Origin: Symsagittifera roscoffensis
Taxonomy: Eukaryota; Xenacoelomorpha; Acoela; Convolutidae
Assembly: GCF_963678635.1 (NCBI RefSeq)
Contig: NC_087064.1
Span: 15,803,802 to 15,867,801 of the forward strand
Reading direction: 5' to 3'
Length of the DNA stretch: 64,000 bases
Part shown: piece after piece, positions 17,565-30,107 of the stretch
How the letters are laid out: each line of letters opens with the position of its first letter
Position numbering within the stretch: position 1 is the stretch's first letter
The notes under the pieces: model-generated
What the model was told of the DNA's origin: nothing
Database searches by the model: none
What the model saw: the letters and a program-made list of their open reading frames with translations, nothing else
Position numbers and translations under genes: made by a program

Positions 17565-17944
17565 TTCTATATGTTTTAATTTAGTTTAATTTTTCACACA
17601 TTTTTGAAAAAAAATCTGTATATACTCTGCATATACGCTGTATGTTTGGACTATCTGTAAAATTGTTTGTAAAGTTTTAATACCAGCTCGTTCTTAATTC
17701 TTAAAACTGATGTTTTTTAGTATCCGGAACTTCATATATTTTAATCAACCAATTTCTGAACTGTAACCGAACTTGTTTTGTTTGTTTTGTTTTGTTTTGT
17801 TTATTGCTTGTTTTCTGATGTTGTGTTTTTGTTTGATGTAACCAAAGAATTTTAACCAACTTTATTATTTACACTTTGCTATACTGATGCCTCGGCTTTT
17901 ATTGTGTAGTAATTCAGGTGTTCTTTCTTCTTCTTCTTCTTCTT
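16250..17944 (+). mobile_element. 5'-truncated LINE (jockey/CR1-like) with TTC tail
   Basis: A non-LTR retrotransposon fragment starting inside the RT domain and ending in a (TTC)n tract at 17925-17943. Microsatellite-like 3' tails are typical of several LINE clades. It begins exactly where LTR 1 ends, so it inserted at, or replaced the sequence after, the LTR end. The 3' non-coding part (17565-17924) is AT-rich with TGTTT repeats near 17777-17805. It is strongly 5' truncated, as most LINE copies are. Confidence 0.8.
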
Positions 17945-18061
17945 AGTTATCGTGAATTCAAGGACCAAATATATCAAACCAGCTCTGATAAAACCAACAT
18001 TTCACTCCTACTGCGGCGCAAAGCTTCAAGATCTAATAGAAGCAGATAGAGGTATTTAAAA
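17945..18061. other. Short spacer between the LINE and an inverted repeat
   Basis: About 117 bases. No gene is seen, and the sequence has no clear match elsewhere in the window. Confidence 0.4.
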
Positions 18062-18380
18062 GAGTAAATTAAGAACGTTTTCGCACATTTCTGCATCAGT
18101 AGGTTTAAAAGTATAAAGTTTTATAAATTGATCATCGATCATTAACAAAATCAGAACACATTGGCTATACAATATCATGAAATATCCACCAGTCAGAATA
18201 TTGCAAATTTAACATTGCGCAAAAATCATATCATGAGTATATCATTGGACTTAGGTTTTTGAGACATCCTTCCAATTTTTCGGTTGTCTCATATTCCAAT
18301 TTCGTAACAAAACTTTTTTTAATTTCGAATTTTATTTATTTTGGTATTAGCCAAAAATTCGTTTTAAGAATTATAACTTT
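18062..18380 (-). repeat. Inverted copy of the Penelope-like 3' region at 37143-37490
   Basis: The reverse complement of this segment aligns along its length with 37143-37490. Shared stretches are AAAACGAATTTTYGGCTAAT, TGTCTCAAAAAC and ACTTTTAAACCTG, with a TGTGCGAAAA stretch near the end. It abuts the LTR start at 18381 exactly, so element 2 seems to have inserted into, or recombined with, a copy of this repeat. Confidence 0.75.
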
Positions 18381-19144
18381 TGTGCCGGTCTTTCATATTT
18401 GGAAGATTTACCTTGATATGGAAGTTCAACCTTGATTTTGAGGAAAAACAACGTAGTTTTTCGAAAAAAGGATCGACCATGTCATGCTCAAGTATCTCGC
18501 AAAAACTGAAAGGCAGAAGTTAAGATCATCAGAAGATTCGAGATATCATTGCTGGAAAGTTGAAAGAAATTACTAGAGTAAAATTGATATGCGCAATTTT
18601 ACCAGAATCTTCAGTACGAGTAAAGCTGTCTTGTTCCCGACAGAAATCCTAAAGAAGTAAAATCGATTAAGCAAGAGTGAAACTTGACTGGGAAGGTGGA
18701 CAGCTGAAGCTGCCCAGTGTTGCAGAGAATAACAGAGTTGCAGAGTTAAACTTATTTTCTTCAAACTTCTTCTAGAGTTATCTTGGCTACGTTTTTTAAT
18801 TGAATCTAGAACCGTGCCGGTATGTGATTACTGAATTTAATTTTTTGAGTGGATTTTAAGTGATTATGTTGAGATAAGGCGAGTTTTTGGGATGATAAAA
18901 CTAAAATGGATCAGAGGTCCACTGTCTAAGAAAAAACTTATTTCCAGAGTCGGGGGATGGGAGGTATTATGTAGTGGCCTTTAAGCGCTAACACAATTTG
19001 TAGTCTCATGTCTTACACAAACCGAATTACCTCCGACTGATTGAGGTAAAAAAGCACAAGAGATAGTGTCTCGACCCTTGAGCCAATGGTTTTAGGGCCT
19101 GTTTTTCTTAACCTCATTTGTGACACAAATATGCGACTGTTACA
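18381..19144 (+). repeat. LTR A (5' LTR of LTR element 2)
   Basis: It starts TGTGCCGGTC and ends CTGTTACA. Alignable over its length with LTRs B and C, for example the CGACCATGTCATGCTCAAGT stretch, the GGTGGACAGCTGAAGCTGCC stretch and the terminal AACCTCAT...GACTGTTACA. Relative to B and C it lacks about 90 bases around the CCCTGTTTTTAATAGCG segment. Because upstream homology with B and C stops exactly at 18381, this is a true LTR start. Confidence 0.78.
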
Positions 19145-21540
19145 TAGTGTTTTTATGGCGCTCCTGGGTGTTTAGCGACATCAAGACTATGGGATTGAAC
19201 CCACTTGACGCAGCTCCGGGCTACATGCCCATTCTAGGGTACCAGTTGTACGGTTCAACTGGAACGTGTCCACCTTCTGGTTTTACCGTGATAGATTTTA
19301 AAGTTAACTTGTGAAGAAGTCTTGTTGCGCTTTCTGATACGAGGCCTAGCTAACCGAGTATGGTGGGTCACTGAAGAACAAAAAAATGGGTAACAGACAA
19401 ACAGCGAAACAAAAAAAAACGAAAAACGAAATGAAATAGGAAGAGGAAACCATAAAAAACTTAAAAAGGAACAGTGGCTTTGATTTCCAGATTAGGTGGA
19501 TCAGACCTTCATATTAATTAATAGTATATCATACTGTTTTCTAATGAGACCGATCGTTTCGATCAAAACAACAATTATTCATCAGCAGAATTCGGGGAAT
19601 TGAAAGGGTTTTAAGATAGCCTTGCAACCTCAGACGACCACTGGAAGACTTAAGTGGAAGAGGTGACAAGACGGACGGCAAATTGGTTCGTAGAACTGGG
19701 GTCTGGAAAACAGAAAAAGTCGCCATTGTGAAAAAACTATCAGTAGTATGACCAGAACAGTGCAACAGCAGGATAGGATCACAGGGGCATGCTGTTTAGT
19801 CAAAAGGGTATCCTTAAAACCCATTTTATACTAGAGGAAGTAAGTATAAAAGGTGAATAAGCGGCACCCCACAGTTTGAGAAACGTTTTTACTTGAGCAG
19901 AGCTTGAAAACAGGTTCTGCGGGTTTTCTCTTGAGAGATATAGCACCCATTGCGCTTGGATTTTTTTCGGCCTAAGTGGGGGGCTAGATAGGGGGGAGGT
20001 TAGCAGGGGGGCTGGTTAAGATAGAGGTTGGTAGTTGGAAATTGTAAGGAGGGGGGTCTAAATACAGTAACCATACAATCGATATTCAGACCAAGATTCA
20101 GAGCGCGAATGTACACGATAGTAAACTTGAAATAAGGTAGGTGACCTGGCCGGATCGGGTGAGCGATCGGAAACAGACAGTTTTTGGACACCCAAAAGGT
20201 AAACACCCCAAAATAACAGTATAGGGGGGAGGCAAGACGCGTGACTGTCAAGTACCAGACATTTTTCAAAAGAAGGCCTTTGTCGACTTTAATTTCAGAT
20301 ATATACTTTTTTTAATATTATTTTCCCTCAGTTTTTATTGATTTTCGAACAAAATTTAAAAATTTACAGAGAACTTTTCATCAAGAGTTAGTGCATTTGT
20401 AACCATAACAATGCTTAAGAACCATTTGCATTTCCATTTGCATTATATCAGGGAAATTCAGGAAAACTCAGTTAATTTTTGGGGAGAAAGTTGGGTTTGG
20501 GGCCATTTCACACAAGTTTCTGAGGCAATTTTGGGACAATAAATTAAGTGTCCTAATACTTGAGTTCTGGAGGTGGTACTGGGACAGTGGATTAAGTACT
20601 GCAACACTTGAGTTCCAGTAGTGGGGAAATGTTACACAAGTTCCGGGGGTGGTACTGGGATAGTTAATTAAGGGTCCCAACACTTGAGCCCTGGGATAGA
20701 AGTTTAAGGGTCCCAACACTTGAGCCCTGGGATAGAAATTCAAGGGTCCCAGCACTTGAATCCTGGGATTGTAATTTAGGGGTCCCAACATTTGATGCCT
20801 GGATAGTAATTAGGGGTCCCAACACTTGAGTCCTGGGATAGTAAATTAAGGATCCCAACACTTGAGTCCTGGGATAGTAATTTAAGGGTCCCAACACTTG
20901 AGCCCTGGGATAGAAATTTAAGGGTCCCAACACTTGAGCCCTGGGATAGAAATTTAAGGGTCCTAACAACTTGAATCCTGGGATAATAAATTAAGTGCCT
21001 AAACACCTGGAAGAGTGACATAATAATTTTGGTGTCTAAAACAGTCGAGTCCTGGGATAGTAAATTGAGTATTCCAACACTTAGTCTAGGGAGATAGACA
21101 AAGGGACAATACCAGGGAAATAGGGAGACAATGAGGCATAAATAGCTCCTTGGCACGTGGGTAAAAACAAGGAAAATTAAGTTTTTATTTGGACTGTTAA
21201 GTATATATTAAGATGGAATTGTTTTAAATTTTTCTTAGACTACTAAGAGAATTGTGGGTTTCTTTTAACTTGTTGACGTGATACGTTAAGCAACTGTGTA
21301 TAACCATAATTGTAAATAGAATGAAACTGTAAAAAAAGATCATGAAAAAAACTAGAAGGTCGCTACCGGGAAAAAGCGAAATCAGGCAAAAGCAAAATTT
21401 TCCATCAAGACAACAGAGGCAAACACTGTCAACAACAAACACGAAAACAATGAAGAAAAATGTTTCAGTTAAAACGGTCATCACCCGAAGTAACCAGTAT
21501 CAGACAACTAAATAAACACTCACAAAAAAGGATAGCGAGC
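19145..21540 (+). other. Leader of LTR element 2, no gene
   Basis: About 2.4 kb between the 5' LTR and recognisable gag sequence. No ORF is convincing. A TGGCGCTCCTGGGTG segment at 19154-19168 has the look of a primer-binding site, but it lies ten bases after the LTR and no tRNA can be assigned. The main structure is the minisatellite at 20541-21090. Confidence 0.45.
20541..21090. repeat. 36-bp minisatellite
   Basis: About 14 imperfect head-to-tail units of 36 bases, of the form GGGTCCCAACACTTGAGYCC followed by TGGGATAGAAATTTAA. The most regular units lie at 20650-20960. The period is a multiple of three, which keeps long frames open on the minus strand, giving spurious repeats of the type YPRAQVLGPL. 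About eight units contain the hexamer CTTGAG that is also abundant further along this element. Confidence 0.9.
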
Positions 21541-24275
21541 CAATCACGGATGTGGATCTTGAGACGCCGGAGCAGAGCACAGATGAAGTGGAAAGTAAGA
21601 CAACGGAATCGACACCAATGCCGAATGTAGACGAACAAGGAACAAAGACGATTGAGTTCTCTCCAATGGGCAATGGAAACGAACGAAATCACTGGTAACA
21701 CAACGGAAACAATAAAAGACGATTCGTAAACAAAGAGGATATCCTTCACGGAGAGAATTGCAGCCATGGTTGGGATGAAACCAAAGATAAGGAGGATGCG
21801 ACAACAGCAACCGACAAAGGCAAAACCTTTGGAACGGCGGTTTCCGCGATAACAACGGAGACTAGCCTATGGAAGGAACAGGAAACAGCGGGCAACCCAA
21901 AGAAGTATTTAGCGGAATCGAACGCACCACTAGTTGAGTTGGGGGACTTGATGCTTAAGTTAGGACAGATGGAGAAACACTAAAATGCAGCGAGGAGGAT
22001 CGCCAAGAAATGAGTAAAGAACTCCGACATAATAAGAATGAGAACCTTGACAACTACTTCACTTCAGCGAGGGCTACTGAAAAAAGCTACAACAAATGAC
22101 TCAAAGAGTGGAGACGACTGACAAAGAATGGGAAAATAAAATCAAGAAGGATATGGAGGAATTGAAAAGGCGGTATGCGACCATAAACGACAAGTTATGG
22201 AATCTAGAAACGAGAATGGACAATTTTAGTAGAGACCAAGCGGAGGGTTCCTGTGCCATTCAGTCAAAATTGGATGCGCTCTTGAGAAATTCTATGATTC
22301 AAGAGGTAACGGCATCAGGTAAAAAGGAGGCAAAGTTATGATGAATCGACGGATCGTTTTCTGGATGATCAAGAGAGCTTGAGAATGAGAAGCGATCCAG
22401 AGGAATCGACAAACAGAAGAAACTTTAGCATTGCTTCAAAATTCATCAATGGGGTGAAACGTGACGACTTGCGAACAAGTTTGGCAATGAACTATACGCT
22501 ATCAAATGATAACGCACCAACCCCAAGGAGATTAGACAAAAGGCTAGGGATTACATGTTGATGAAAAAAGTGAAGTACTCGTTTTCAGACGGTAGAAATT
22601 TGCAAGGGTGAAGACAACAACAAAGTTCGACGTGGTACAAGCCAAGAGAAGACACAATCAAGCAGAGGTCATGTGCGAATTGTGGATTGGCAGATCATCA
22701 CGTAGCGGATTGCACCACATACAAACAGGGGATGAAAAGCTTGGGATATGCACCAGAGGAAGATGACATGAGTCAGATGGAAGAACATGAGTTCTGCAGC
22801 GGCTTGATCATCAAGATAGGCGCGAGGTGTTTTTTTTTGGAATCAGGAAGGTCACTTCAGAATGGAATGTCCTCTTTTTTGGGAAGCAGTGAAGAACCAG
22901 AGTCACCCAAAACATAAAGTAGCAGTTGCAGGTGTGCAAAGCACTAGGAATAGACAAGCTGAGAATGACTAGCAGAGCAAAGACGTGACAAGTGGCGAGT
23001 TATCACAAAATCGGTGAACGCAGTTACCCAAGAGAGAGATGCCGGGGGCAACGACTAAAAGCTTTTTGGGGAAAAACTACGAGAAAGCGGCAGCAGAAGC
23101 TATTTACAAGGTGAAACAAGACTTGGCAACAAAAGATATCGAACAGAGGCTGAAGCAGGAATTAAAAAGACAGCGGAGAAAAGAGACATTTTCACCGGCT
23201 GCACTAGAACCCGGGAGAGGCGACAACCTGAAAGTCAGGAGCAACTGCAACACCTTGAAAAAGGAGACTGGAAAACCTTTCGGGATCACAAAGATTGGGG
23301 CCAGGATCATGTCAATAATCACCATCGGTGGGCATGAGATAACGAGGAAACTGAGCGAACCGAACGACCAGACACTAGTGCAAATAGATTTATATGCTGA
23401 CTACTTGCGCACCATCAGCCCACAGACACTTTTGAGAGCAATCAGAGCGTTACTCAGAAGAGGTGGTGGAAAATCACGAGAGGGGGTAGACAGCAGATAC
23501 ACAGTGGCAAATGGCCCACACGAGGTCATGTTGAATGTAAATGGCATCAAAATGTACACGAAGACAATGATAACGTGTGACGTTGCTGGTCAAATCTAAG
23601 TAGGTCGAGAGGAACTTAAGGTTAGGTCGATTGGGCATTGTGCCATGCTAGAAGAAAACGCCATGCATTTGGGAACAGAAGCAGATATATCGGCACATGT
23701 ACTAGATATAAACGGAAGGAAAAACCCAATTGAGAGGACTACTGGATACGGGAGATGTCTTGAGCGTCATACCATTAGAAACATGGAGAAGGATGGAATT
23801 TGACAAAGAAGATATGATAGACTCCAGAATTCGGCTGTCAGCGGCAAACAGAGGGGCATTGAGGGACCTTAGCAGAACACTGATAATAACCTTGAATCTG
23901 GGGGACCGCTACCTGTGAATGAGCTTTCTGGTGGTGGAGAACTTTGATGAGTCGGACCATTTAATTTTAGGCAGAGATTTCATCAGGAATTTTGATGTAA
24001 CGATTGATCTTAACAATGCAAACTTCAGGATTCAAAATCCAGAAAAAAATTACGTAATTAAACCGGTAAATTGGATAATGACGAATGGGAGTAAAGCTCC
24101 AATTTTCTTGAATAGGAGAGTGAGGTTGAATGCAAACCAGGCTGCAATAGTAAGTTTGAGAATGAAGAATTATAATGAATTAAGTGACAACAAACAGGTT
24201 TGTATAGTACCAAATTCGAATAGCTGCTGTTTTAGGAAGATCATTCTCGAGTACCAAGAGTGTTCTCTGCGTTAG
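21541..24275 (+). pseudogene. Broken gag-protease of LTR element 2
   Basis: Homologous pieces of the gag-protease of element 1 appear in order: a charged coiled-coil-like segment at 22096-22341; a capsid-end segment at 22379-22560 (IASKFINGVKRDDLRT); zinc knuckle 1 near 22676-22717; and zinc knuckle 2 near 22829, which has lost its second cysteine. These are followed by 23039-23599 and the protease at 23730-24275 with LLDTGDVLSVIP at about 23739. In the protease the usual Ala after DTG is Asp. Stops and frameshifts separate the pieces, including TAA at 23597-23599 and TGA at 23916-23918. No functional product is expected. Confidence 0.85.
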
Positions 24276-24344
24276 TGTCTTGTTGAATACTCTTGATATA
24301 CCAATCAAAATCCAGAGGGGGAGGAAACTGGGAACGCGCTGCCG

Positions 24345-26302
24345 GTGAAAACTAATTATGAAATGGCTGAAAATTTTTTTAAAAATTATGAAGTTCTTGA
24401 TTGTCCGAATCACAGGGACAAATTTTGTATCTTGAGTAGATTGAAGAAAATAAAAATTTCATCAGATCTTTTTAAGTCACTTAAGTCAGAAACGGACGAT
24501 GGACATTCGAGCTGTTCGAATTTTCCAGAAAGACCCACACTAGAGGAATTGGAAACGGACAAACCGGTGTTACCAGATATTGAACACTTAAGGGGGAAGA
24601 TAATGGACGAACAGCTCGAAGCCATCAAGGACGTGCTAGATAGGAATCAGGACGTTTTTTCTAGATATAAGGCGGACATCGGGTGCTGTAACTTCAATGA
24701 GCATGAGATAGAACTGGAGGAGTCGGCGGTGCCGCATAGGGAGGGGGCGAAGCGCATGACTCCAAACAAATCCGATGCATGTAGTAAGGAAATAGAAACA
24801 TTACTAGAGTATGGTATGATGATGGAACCATCCAAATCACCGTGTGCATGTGGTGTAGTGATGGCCAAAAACAAAGGAGATCAAGTGAGAATTTTTGGGA
24901 CTTTCAATATCTGAACTCCGCCACAGTGAAAGATGCCTATCCCATACCTAGAAAAGATGAAAGTCTTTCAAAATTGGGGGATGCAAATTTTTTTTTACAA
25001 CTCTTGATCTGGGGTCGTCTTTTTGGCAAGTGCCACCCAGGAAACAGGATAGGGACAAGACGGTGTTTGCTTGGGAGTTAGGACTGTTCCAATGGAAGAG
25101 GATGCCATTTGGCTTTTGCAACGCAACGGCCACATTTCAGCGACTAATGGCACAGGCACTAACAAGAGTGACGAAAAAGTACGGCAACTTAGTTATGTGT
25201 TATTTGGACGATGAGGTGATTGCAACACCAACCCTGGAGATCCACATCGAGTGGCTAGACGAAGTACTGGCATGCATTCGAGGAGCGGGACTGAAATGTA
25301 AACCATCGACGTGAGATCTTGAAAGACTCAATCAAGTACCTCGGGAGGATGGCAGACAATCATGGATCCGACCAGATCCAAATGCGGTAGAGGCAGATCT
25401 GACTTGAAAGTCACCGCAGACTGAGCATCAATTGATGGGCTTCCTTGGTTTTGCCAACTACTACAGAGAACTCATCAAGGGTTACGCAGACCCGATGGAG
25501 CAGCTCATGAGACACAAGGGCAAGAAATTCACGTGGAACAACGCTGCGGAAGAAACATTTCAAAGAATAAAGAAAGAGTTGTGTGAAGCTCCTGTTTTAG
25601 GCATGCCTACGGAGAAAGGCATGTATGTCCTAGATACAGACGCATCAATGGATGCAATCTCAGGCATAGTGCAACAAGAACAGCAATGGAACGGCAAAAC
25701 CGTCTTGAGACCAATAGAGTTTGGAATCAAATTCTTGAGTGACATGAAAGGAAGTACGGAGTCCCCAGGGCGGAAATTTTTGCGGTAGTCATCTTCGTGG
25801 AAAAGTACAGGGCGTATCTGGGCAAAGATCCATTTAAACTACGGTCGAAAACAGGGTACTGTCTTGGCTCAAAACGTACTCAATGGACCAAAGTTACACC
25901 GGGAGATGGATTGTACGACTTGATGGTTACGACATGATAATTGAGCACAGGACAAGGGACAAGCACCAAAATGCCGACAGCTTGAGCAAGAAAACCGAAC
26001 TCAACGAGAGGCAAGAGCAGAGGGAGGCTGATAGGCCAAAAATAAATGATGGGGTCTCCTTCATGGACAAGGAAACATACGATAGCTTACCACTTACGAG
26101 ATGGCTGGATAAAACGGGTGAACCGATCGAAGATCATCCTGAATTACCCCCTGAGCTCCAGGAATCAACAATTCTTAAGAGACAATCCGGGGTGCCGTTT
26201 GAAATCCTGCTCAAGTCAAAACTAATCAGAGAGACGTTGAAGGCGAAAAGTTACGATCTGGAGAAAGTCGAAAAAGGAAAAGAAACGATAGGACACACTT
26301 AA
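24345..26302 (+). pseudogene. Broken RT and RNase H of LTR element 2
   Basis: Clear homology with pol of element 1, broken by a frameshift near 24900, stops near 24912 and 25312, and a frameshift near 25760. The catalytic box is YLDD at 25201-25212. RNase H begins near 25630 with LDTDAS, and the RNase H C-terminal motif DKHQNADSLS is at about 25959. The codon corresponding to the TAG at 5798 is CAG at 24313-24315, just upstream of this part. A one-base deletion soon after disrupts the passage into RT. Confidence 0.88.
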
Positions 26303-28060
26303 TTAACTTGCTTCAGAAACTAGCCGACAACAAACTAGCCGACAACAAAGCCGTAAAAGAGTGTCGTTTAAAGAATAAGCTGAAAAACTTGGACTAGATC
26401 AAGAGTCCGGCAAGTGGTTGTCGAATGAGAAGGCAGGCGAAGTGGAAAATTTGTCCGGGGAGTCAAAAGAATAGGAAGAAGATTCGGTAAGGAGTGAAGA
26501 TGAGCAAGACAGTTTGAGCACAAAATTAGCGGAAGAAAAAAGAAGAAATCAGGACAGGGAAATTCAGGCTGATCCCTCCTCCGGGACATACATTCTGAAC
26601 CATTACGACGTGAACGGAGGAGAAGAACGGAGGAGATGATAGCATCAAGAAAATCTTTCAGGGGAATATCATGCAGTTCAAACGTAAGGACTAATCTAGA
26701 GCCGCAGAGTGATAGAAAATTCTTGAGCAGGATAGTGGGCGTTAAATTTAAGGATGATATCCACAATCCGGTAGCACTGAATGGGCAAATAATGGCACTG
26801 AAAGAGCATGTGAAGGCGAGGTGCTGGCTATCGCACTTGATGCGGGCACAAAAAAAACGACAAAATTACCAGCAACCTCTCCAAATTGATCCGAACCGGA
26901 GTAAAAGAGAAATGAGACCCGGAGATGGACAGCTACAAGATCTTGAATCAGTTGTGCAAGGAACGGAGGGGCTTACTCGACCACACAGCAGATTTTGTGG
27001 TAGCCTGCAAGAGAAGAGATGAAGAAAAAATATTGCACAATCATTATCTCATCATACTGCCACATCTATATCAAAGGGATGTGCTGTTCAGATCGCATGA
27101 ACAGATAGGAAACCGAGGGATAGACAAGGTGCAACAAAGAATACTTCACCGATTTGACCGGCCAGGTATGAGGGAAGCTTGAGAAAGGTGGGTCACCGCA
27201 TGTTTGTCATGCCTTTCAGTGAAAGACCCGAGGAAAATGAAGTTCCCTCTCAAATTGGTGGAAAGTTCAGAGTTCCAGGAAGTCGTACAGATAGACCATC
27301 AGAAGATCTGCTTGACAGAATCGGGATATAACCAGATATTGGTAATCATCGACCGATTCACGAAACTAGCGGAAACAGTTCCGTGTCAGACGGCCTCGGC
27401 GGAAGAAACTTGCGATCACTTGATCACACATTGGATATCAAGATATGGTTGTCGCATGACCTTTCAATCGGACAATGGGAAAGCCTTCGTTGGGGATCTG
27501 ACGAAAGAACTGATGAGAAGATCTCACGTTGCCCAAGCTCATTCGACAATTTACCATCCCCAGACGAATGGACTAGTGGAAAGGCAAAATAGAACGCTAG
27601 TGAATATACTCAGGGTATATTGCTCGAGGTATATGACGGACTGAGACAAAGATCTGCCGCAAGTCGTGGGAGCGTACAATAGCACACAACACTCAACAAC
27701 GGGGATCGGTCCTTTCATGATGCTAACAGGCAGGGAGAGCAATTCCTCTAACGTTCTTCTACCCAGTATACAAAGGGCAGAGGACACCGCCCCGAGCTTA
27801 CGTGAGAGAGGAGGCGATCAAGAGGCAACAGGAGTTGAACGAAGTGTGCAGAAGGAACACAGTCCAGGCACAGATGAGACAACGGAGGGAGTATGACGAG
27901 AAAATTCTTCAAGCGAAACCGTACGCTGTGGGACAGTATGTTTCGGTTTTCCAGAACGTCATCCCTCCAAAAGGGATACAGGAGCTATTGAAGAAATGGA
28001 GAGGACCATTCATGATAATTGAAGTGCACCAGCAGGGTTGGTTTACCACTTGAGCACAGG
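26303..28060 (+). pseudogene. Broken linker and integrase of LTR element 2
   Basis: The linker (26303-26900) contains a copy of the TTTGTCCGGGGAGT word at 26450-26463. The integrase keeps the zinc-finger His pair near 27095 and CLSC near 27207, then the acidic triad segments VQIDHQK, FQSDNGKAF and GLVERQN at about 27289-27580. WRGPFMI lies near 27996. In-frame TGA codons at 27180-27182 and 27642-27644 and further frameshifts disable it. The conserved order confirms common descent with LTR element 1. Confidence 0.85.
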
Positions 28061-28137
28061 GCTCACCGCGTACTGTGAAAATCTAACATTCTTCTGGTGC
28101 TCATGCGCAAGAAGACTATACCGTACCAGAAAGAGAA

Positions 28138-29008
28138 GTGGATTTAGAACAGAGTGAAATTGAAAGAAGGGAGAACACAAACTTAAGAATTCTAGAGTGG
28201 ATACATGGTCTACCGGCGGACGAAGAAGAAACATTTAGCACCCAAGAAGTCGATATATCAGCAGGAAAACACCTTAAAGGAGGGAACTCGTTGTTCGGTT
28301 GGACAGCGACAGACCGACCATTAGACGTACCATCAGACAACTTGAGCCCAGCACCATCGACGGGGACGTCGATAAATATTGTTGTCCGAGGAGTGGGGTT
28401 AAGACTTTCCCACACCAAAATTTTAATGATCAAGAAACTCAGAGAAATAAGAGAGACTAACGGACTGGAGCTGAAGCAAGAGGAGTTGAGCCCACCATTG
28501 GAAGAAGTTTCAAGACAAAATTCGAAATACCAAACGAGTACCCGGGAAACATAATGATCACGGACAGTGACTTCATTTTGTCAGACAGGACCAGTGCAAT
28601 CTGCATAACAGCAGATATGGAATTCAACACCAGACTAGAAGCTGATTTCAAAAGAGATACCAGAGTGTGGAATTCCTGTTCAGATAGAGACCAGGAATGG
28701 GAGACCTGGCGGCTCGTACCTATGCTTTAAGTTCCCCGGTAAGTACCTATGCTTTTTAGTGACGAGAGTCAGCGGGAGGAACGTGGTGGATCCCGAACGC
28801 TTGGTGCTGGCCTTGACACGACTAAGGGACTTTCTAGTGGAAAGGAGGATAAAAGAAGTTTCAATACCAGTCTACGACCCGAACAAAGGCAGATTGAACC
28901 AGAGATATATATGTAATCCTGCACGTGGTCTTTGCGGAAACAGAAATAACCGTACACCTACACAAAAGGTACTACTTGAGCATTGCCTGAGTCTCGGGTG
29001 GACACGAG
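28138..29008 (+). pseudogene. Broken macrodomain-like tail of LTR element 2 pol
   Basis: The segment upstream of the module is conserved: INIVVRGVGLRLSHTK here, DIFVRGVGVGLTHTEN in element 1. The module keeps ICITADMEFNTRLEADFKR, then after a frameshift DPERLVLALTRLRDFLVE, IKEVSIPVYDPNKGRL and a degraded end. Conservation of the PVYDPN(R/K)GRL loop in both lineages suggests the module was maintained before element 2 decayed. Confidence 0.7.
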
Positions 29009-29455
29009 GGTCTTGAGTTGGAGCCTGGATCTTGAGTGGAGACGAGGGTCTTGGGTTAGGTAAGGGGGCGGAACGCGACAAGAAGATAGGTTTTAGTTTA
29101 ACTGGTATGACAATTAAAATAAAGTTTTTATTCAAATCGTTTGGTGCTAAAACATAACAGATCTGCATGACTTTATTACCTAATTGGATCATTTTTTATC
29201 AGACGTTGTGCAAATAAGGTTTTAGAGACACAGGTGGCAGGGGAGGTTTAGATTGGTCATAAGGAGAAGACTGCTGTCTAAAACTCAGCTCTGTTTTCAG
29301 ATTGATTTTGAATCATAAACAACAAGAAGCAAGCTGTCGTATACGAACACAGAAGCAAGAGCATCAGCCAGTATTCGCAAGTGTCACCGGAGAAAGGTAT
29401 TCCTTGAGTGTTTATCTGGTAAACGTATTTCTTGAGTGTAACACAGGCTAACGCA
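29009..29455 (+). other. Spacer between pol and accessory genes, element 2
   Basis: No gene seen. It is rich in GAGGGTCTTGAG-type words near 29005-29060, giving a locally repetitive look. A subgenomic RNA leader or splice acceptor may lie here, but I cannot point to it. Confidence 0.4.
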
Positions 29456-29686
29456 ATGGCAGACCGCTCTTGGAAGTCGATGCCAGCTGCGTTCAAGAAA
29501 CCCACGCTTGATGAGCTGTATATGCGTATGAGGGATCTTGACCACTCGAAAGGGGATGAGAGGGTGGCAGTGATGCTCAACGCCATCTTGCAGCTGGAGT
29601 CCCAAGGAGAAGGCAGAGAATTGTCGGCGACCGAGGCAGTGTCGATGGTGGGTTACACCTCGGACGGGACCTCTATTCAAAAATAA
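29456..29686 (+). CDS. Small accessory ORF, unknown
   Basis: 76 residues from the ATG at 29456 to TAA. It is a helical, acidic protein with KPTLDELYMRMRDL near its N terminus. No family is recognised and no signal peptide is present. It lies first in the accessory block of element 2 and may be an intact small gene or the first piece of a longer broken one, since coding-like sequence continues in other frames. Its composition matches the element. Confidence 0.45.
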   Translation: MADRSWKSMPAAFKKPTLDELYMRMRDLDHSKGDERVAVMLNAILQLESQGEGRELSATEAVSMVGYTSDGTSIQK

Positions 29687-29771
29687 ACAAGGGGGCTATC
29701 GTGGAACATTGATGGAGGCTTGAGGGGATCCCATCTAGCAAGGAATGACGGCTTGAGCAATACGACGGAAT

Positions 29772-30107
29772 ATGGCCCTGGAGAATTTCCCCTTCCAACC
29801 AGGCCGACAGTTACGACCGGAGTTCAGTCCAGAAGTAAAGCTTTGTCCGTCATACGGTCTCAACAAACGGAAGAGGCGTACGCAGACCTCAGCAAGAGGC
29901 GTAATCGGATCATCCGTGCTCGAGAAAGACAAACTGATAGTTGAGAGGTATTTGTTGAGAGCGGAGCAGGATCAGACCAGAAAGTTACAGGAGAGTACAG
30001 CGAACTGTGATCAGCTAAAATCAGAACTTCAGCAATTGCAGAAAAAGGAGCAGAAGACGAAGACGCCGGCTAAACCCTTGATGACAAAGTCAAGACCGGA
30101 TTCATAG
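29772..30107 (+). pseudogene. Coiled-coil accessory ORF fragment
   Basis: 111 residues. The second half (from about residue 55) is a clear coiled-coil candidate with heptad-like Leu spacing (LRAEQDQTRKLQESTANC, then LKSELQQLQKK) and ends in a Lys/Pro-rich tail. The N-terminal part is basic. No family is recognised. Neighbouring frames also look coding-like, so this is probably a piece of a longer accessory protein that has suffered frameshifts. Confidence 0.45.

Noticed and set aside
19154-19168. Primer-binding site TGGCGCTCCTGGGTG after LTR A
   Set aside because: It starts with TGG but lies ten bases after the LTR and matches no tRNA end that I can name with confidence.
20541-21090. Possible CRISPR-like array
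   Set aside because: Units are contiguous without unique spacers, the repeats are imperfect, and the context is a eukaryotic retroelement.
20468-21156. Overlapping minus-strand frames with repeated YPRAQVLGPL
   Set aside because: They come from the 36-bp minisatellite, whose period is a multiple of three. There is no start context or domain.
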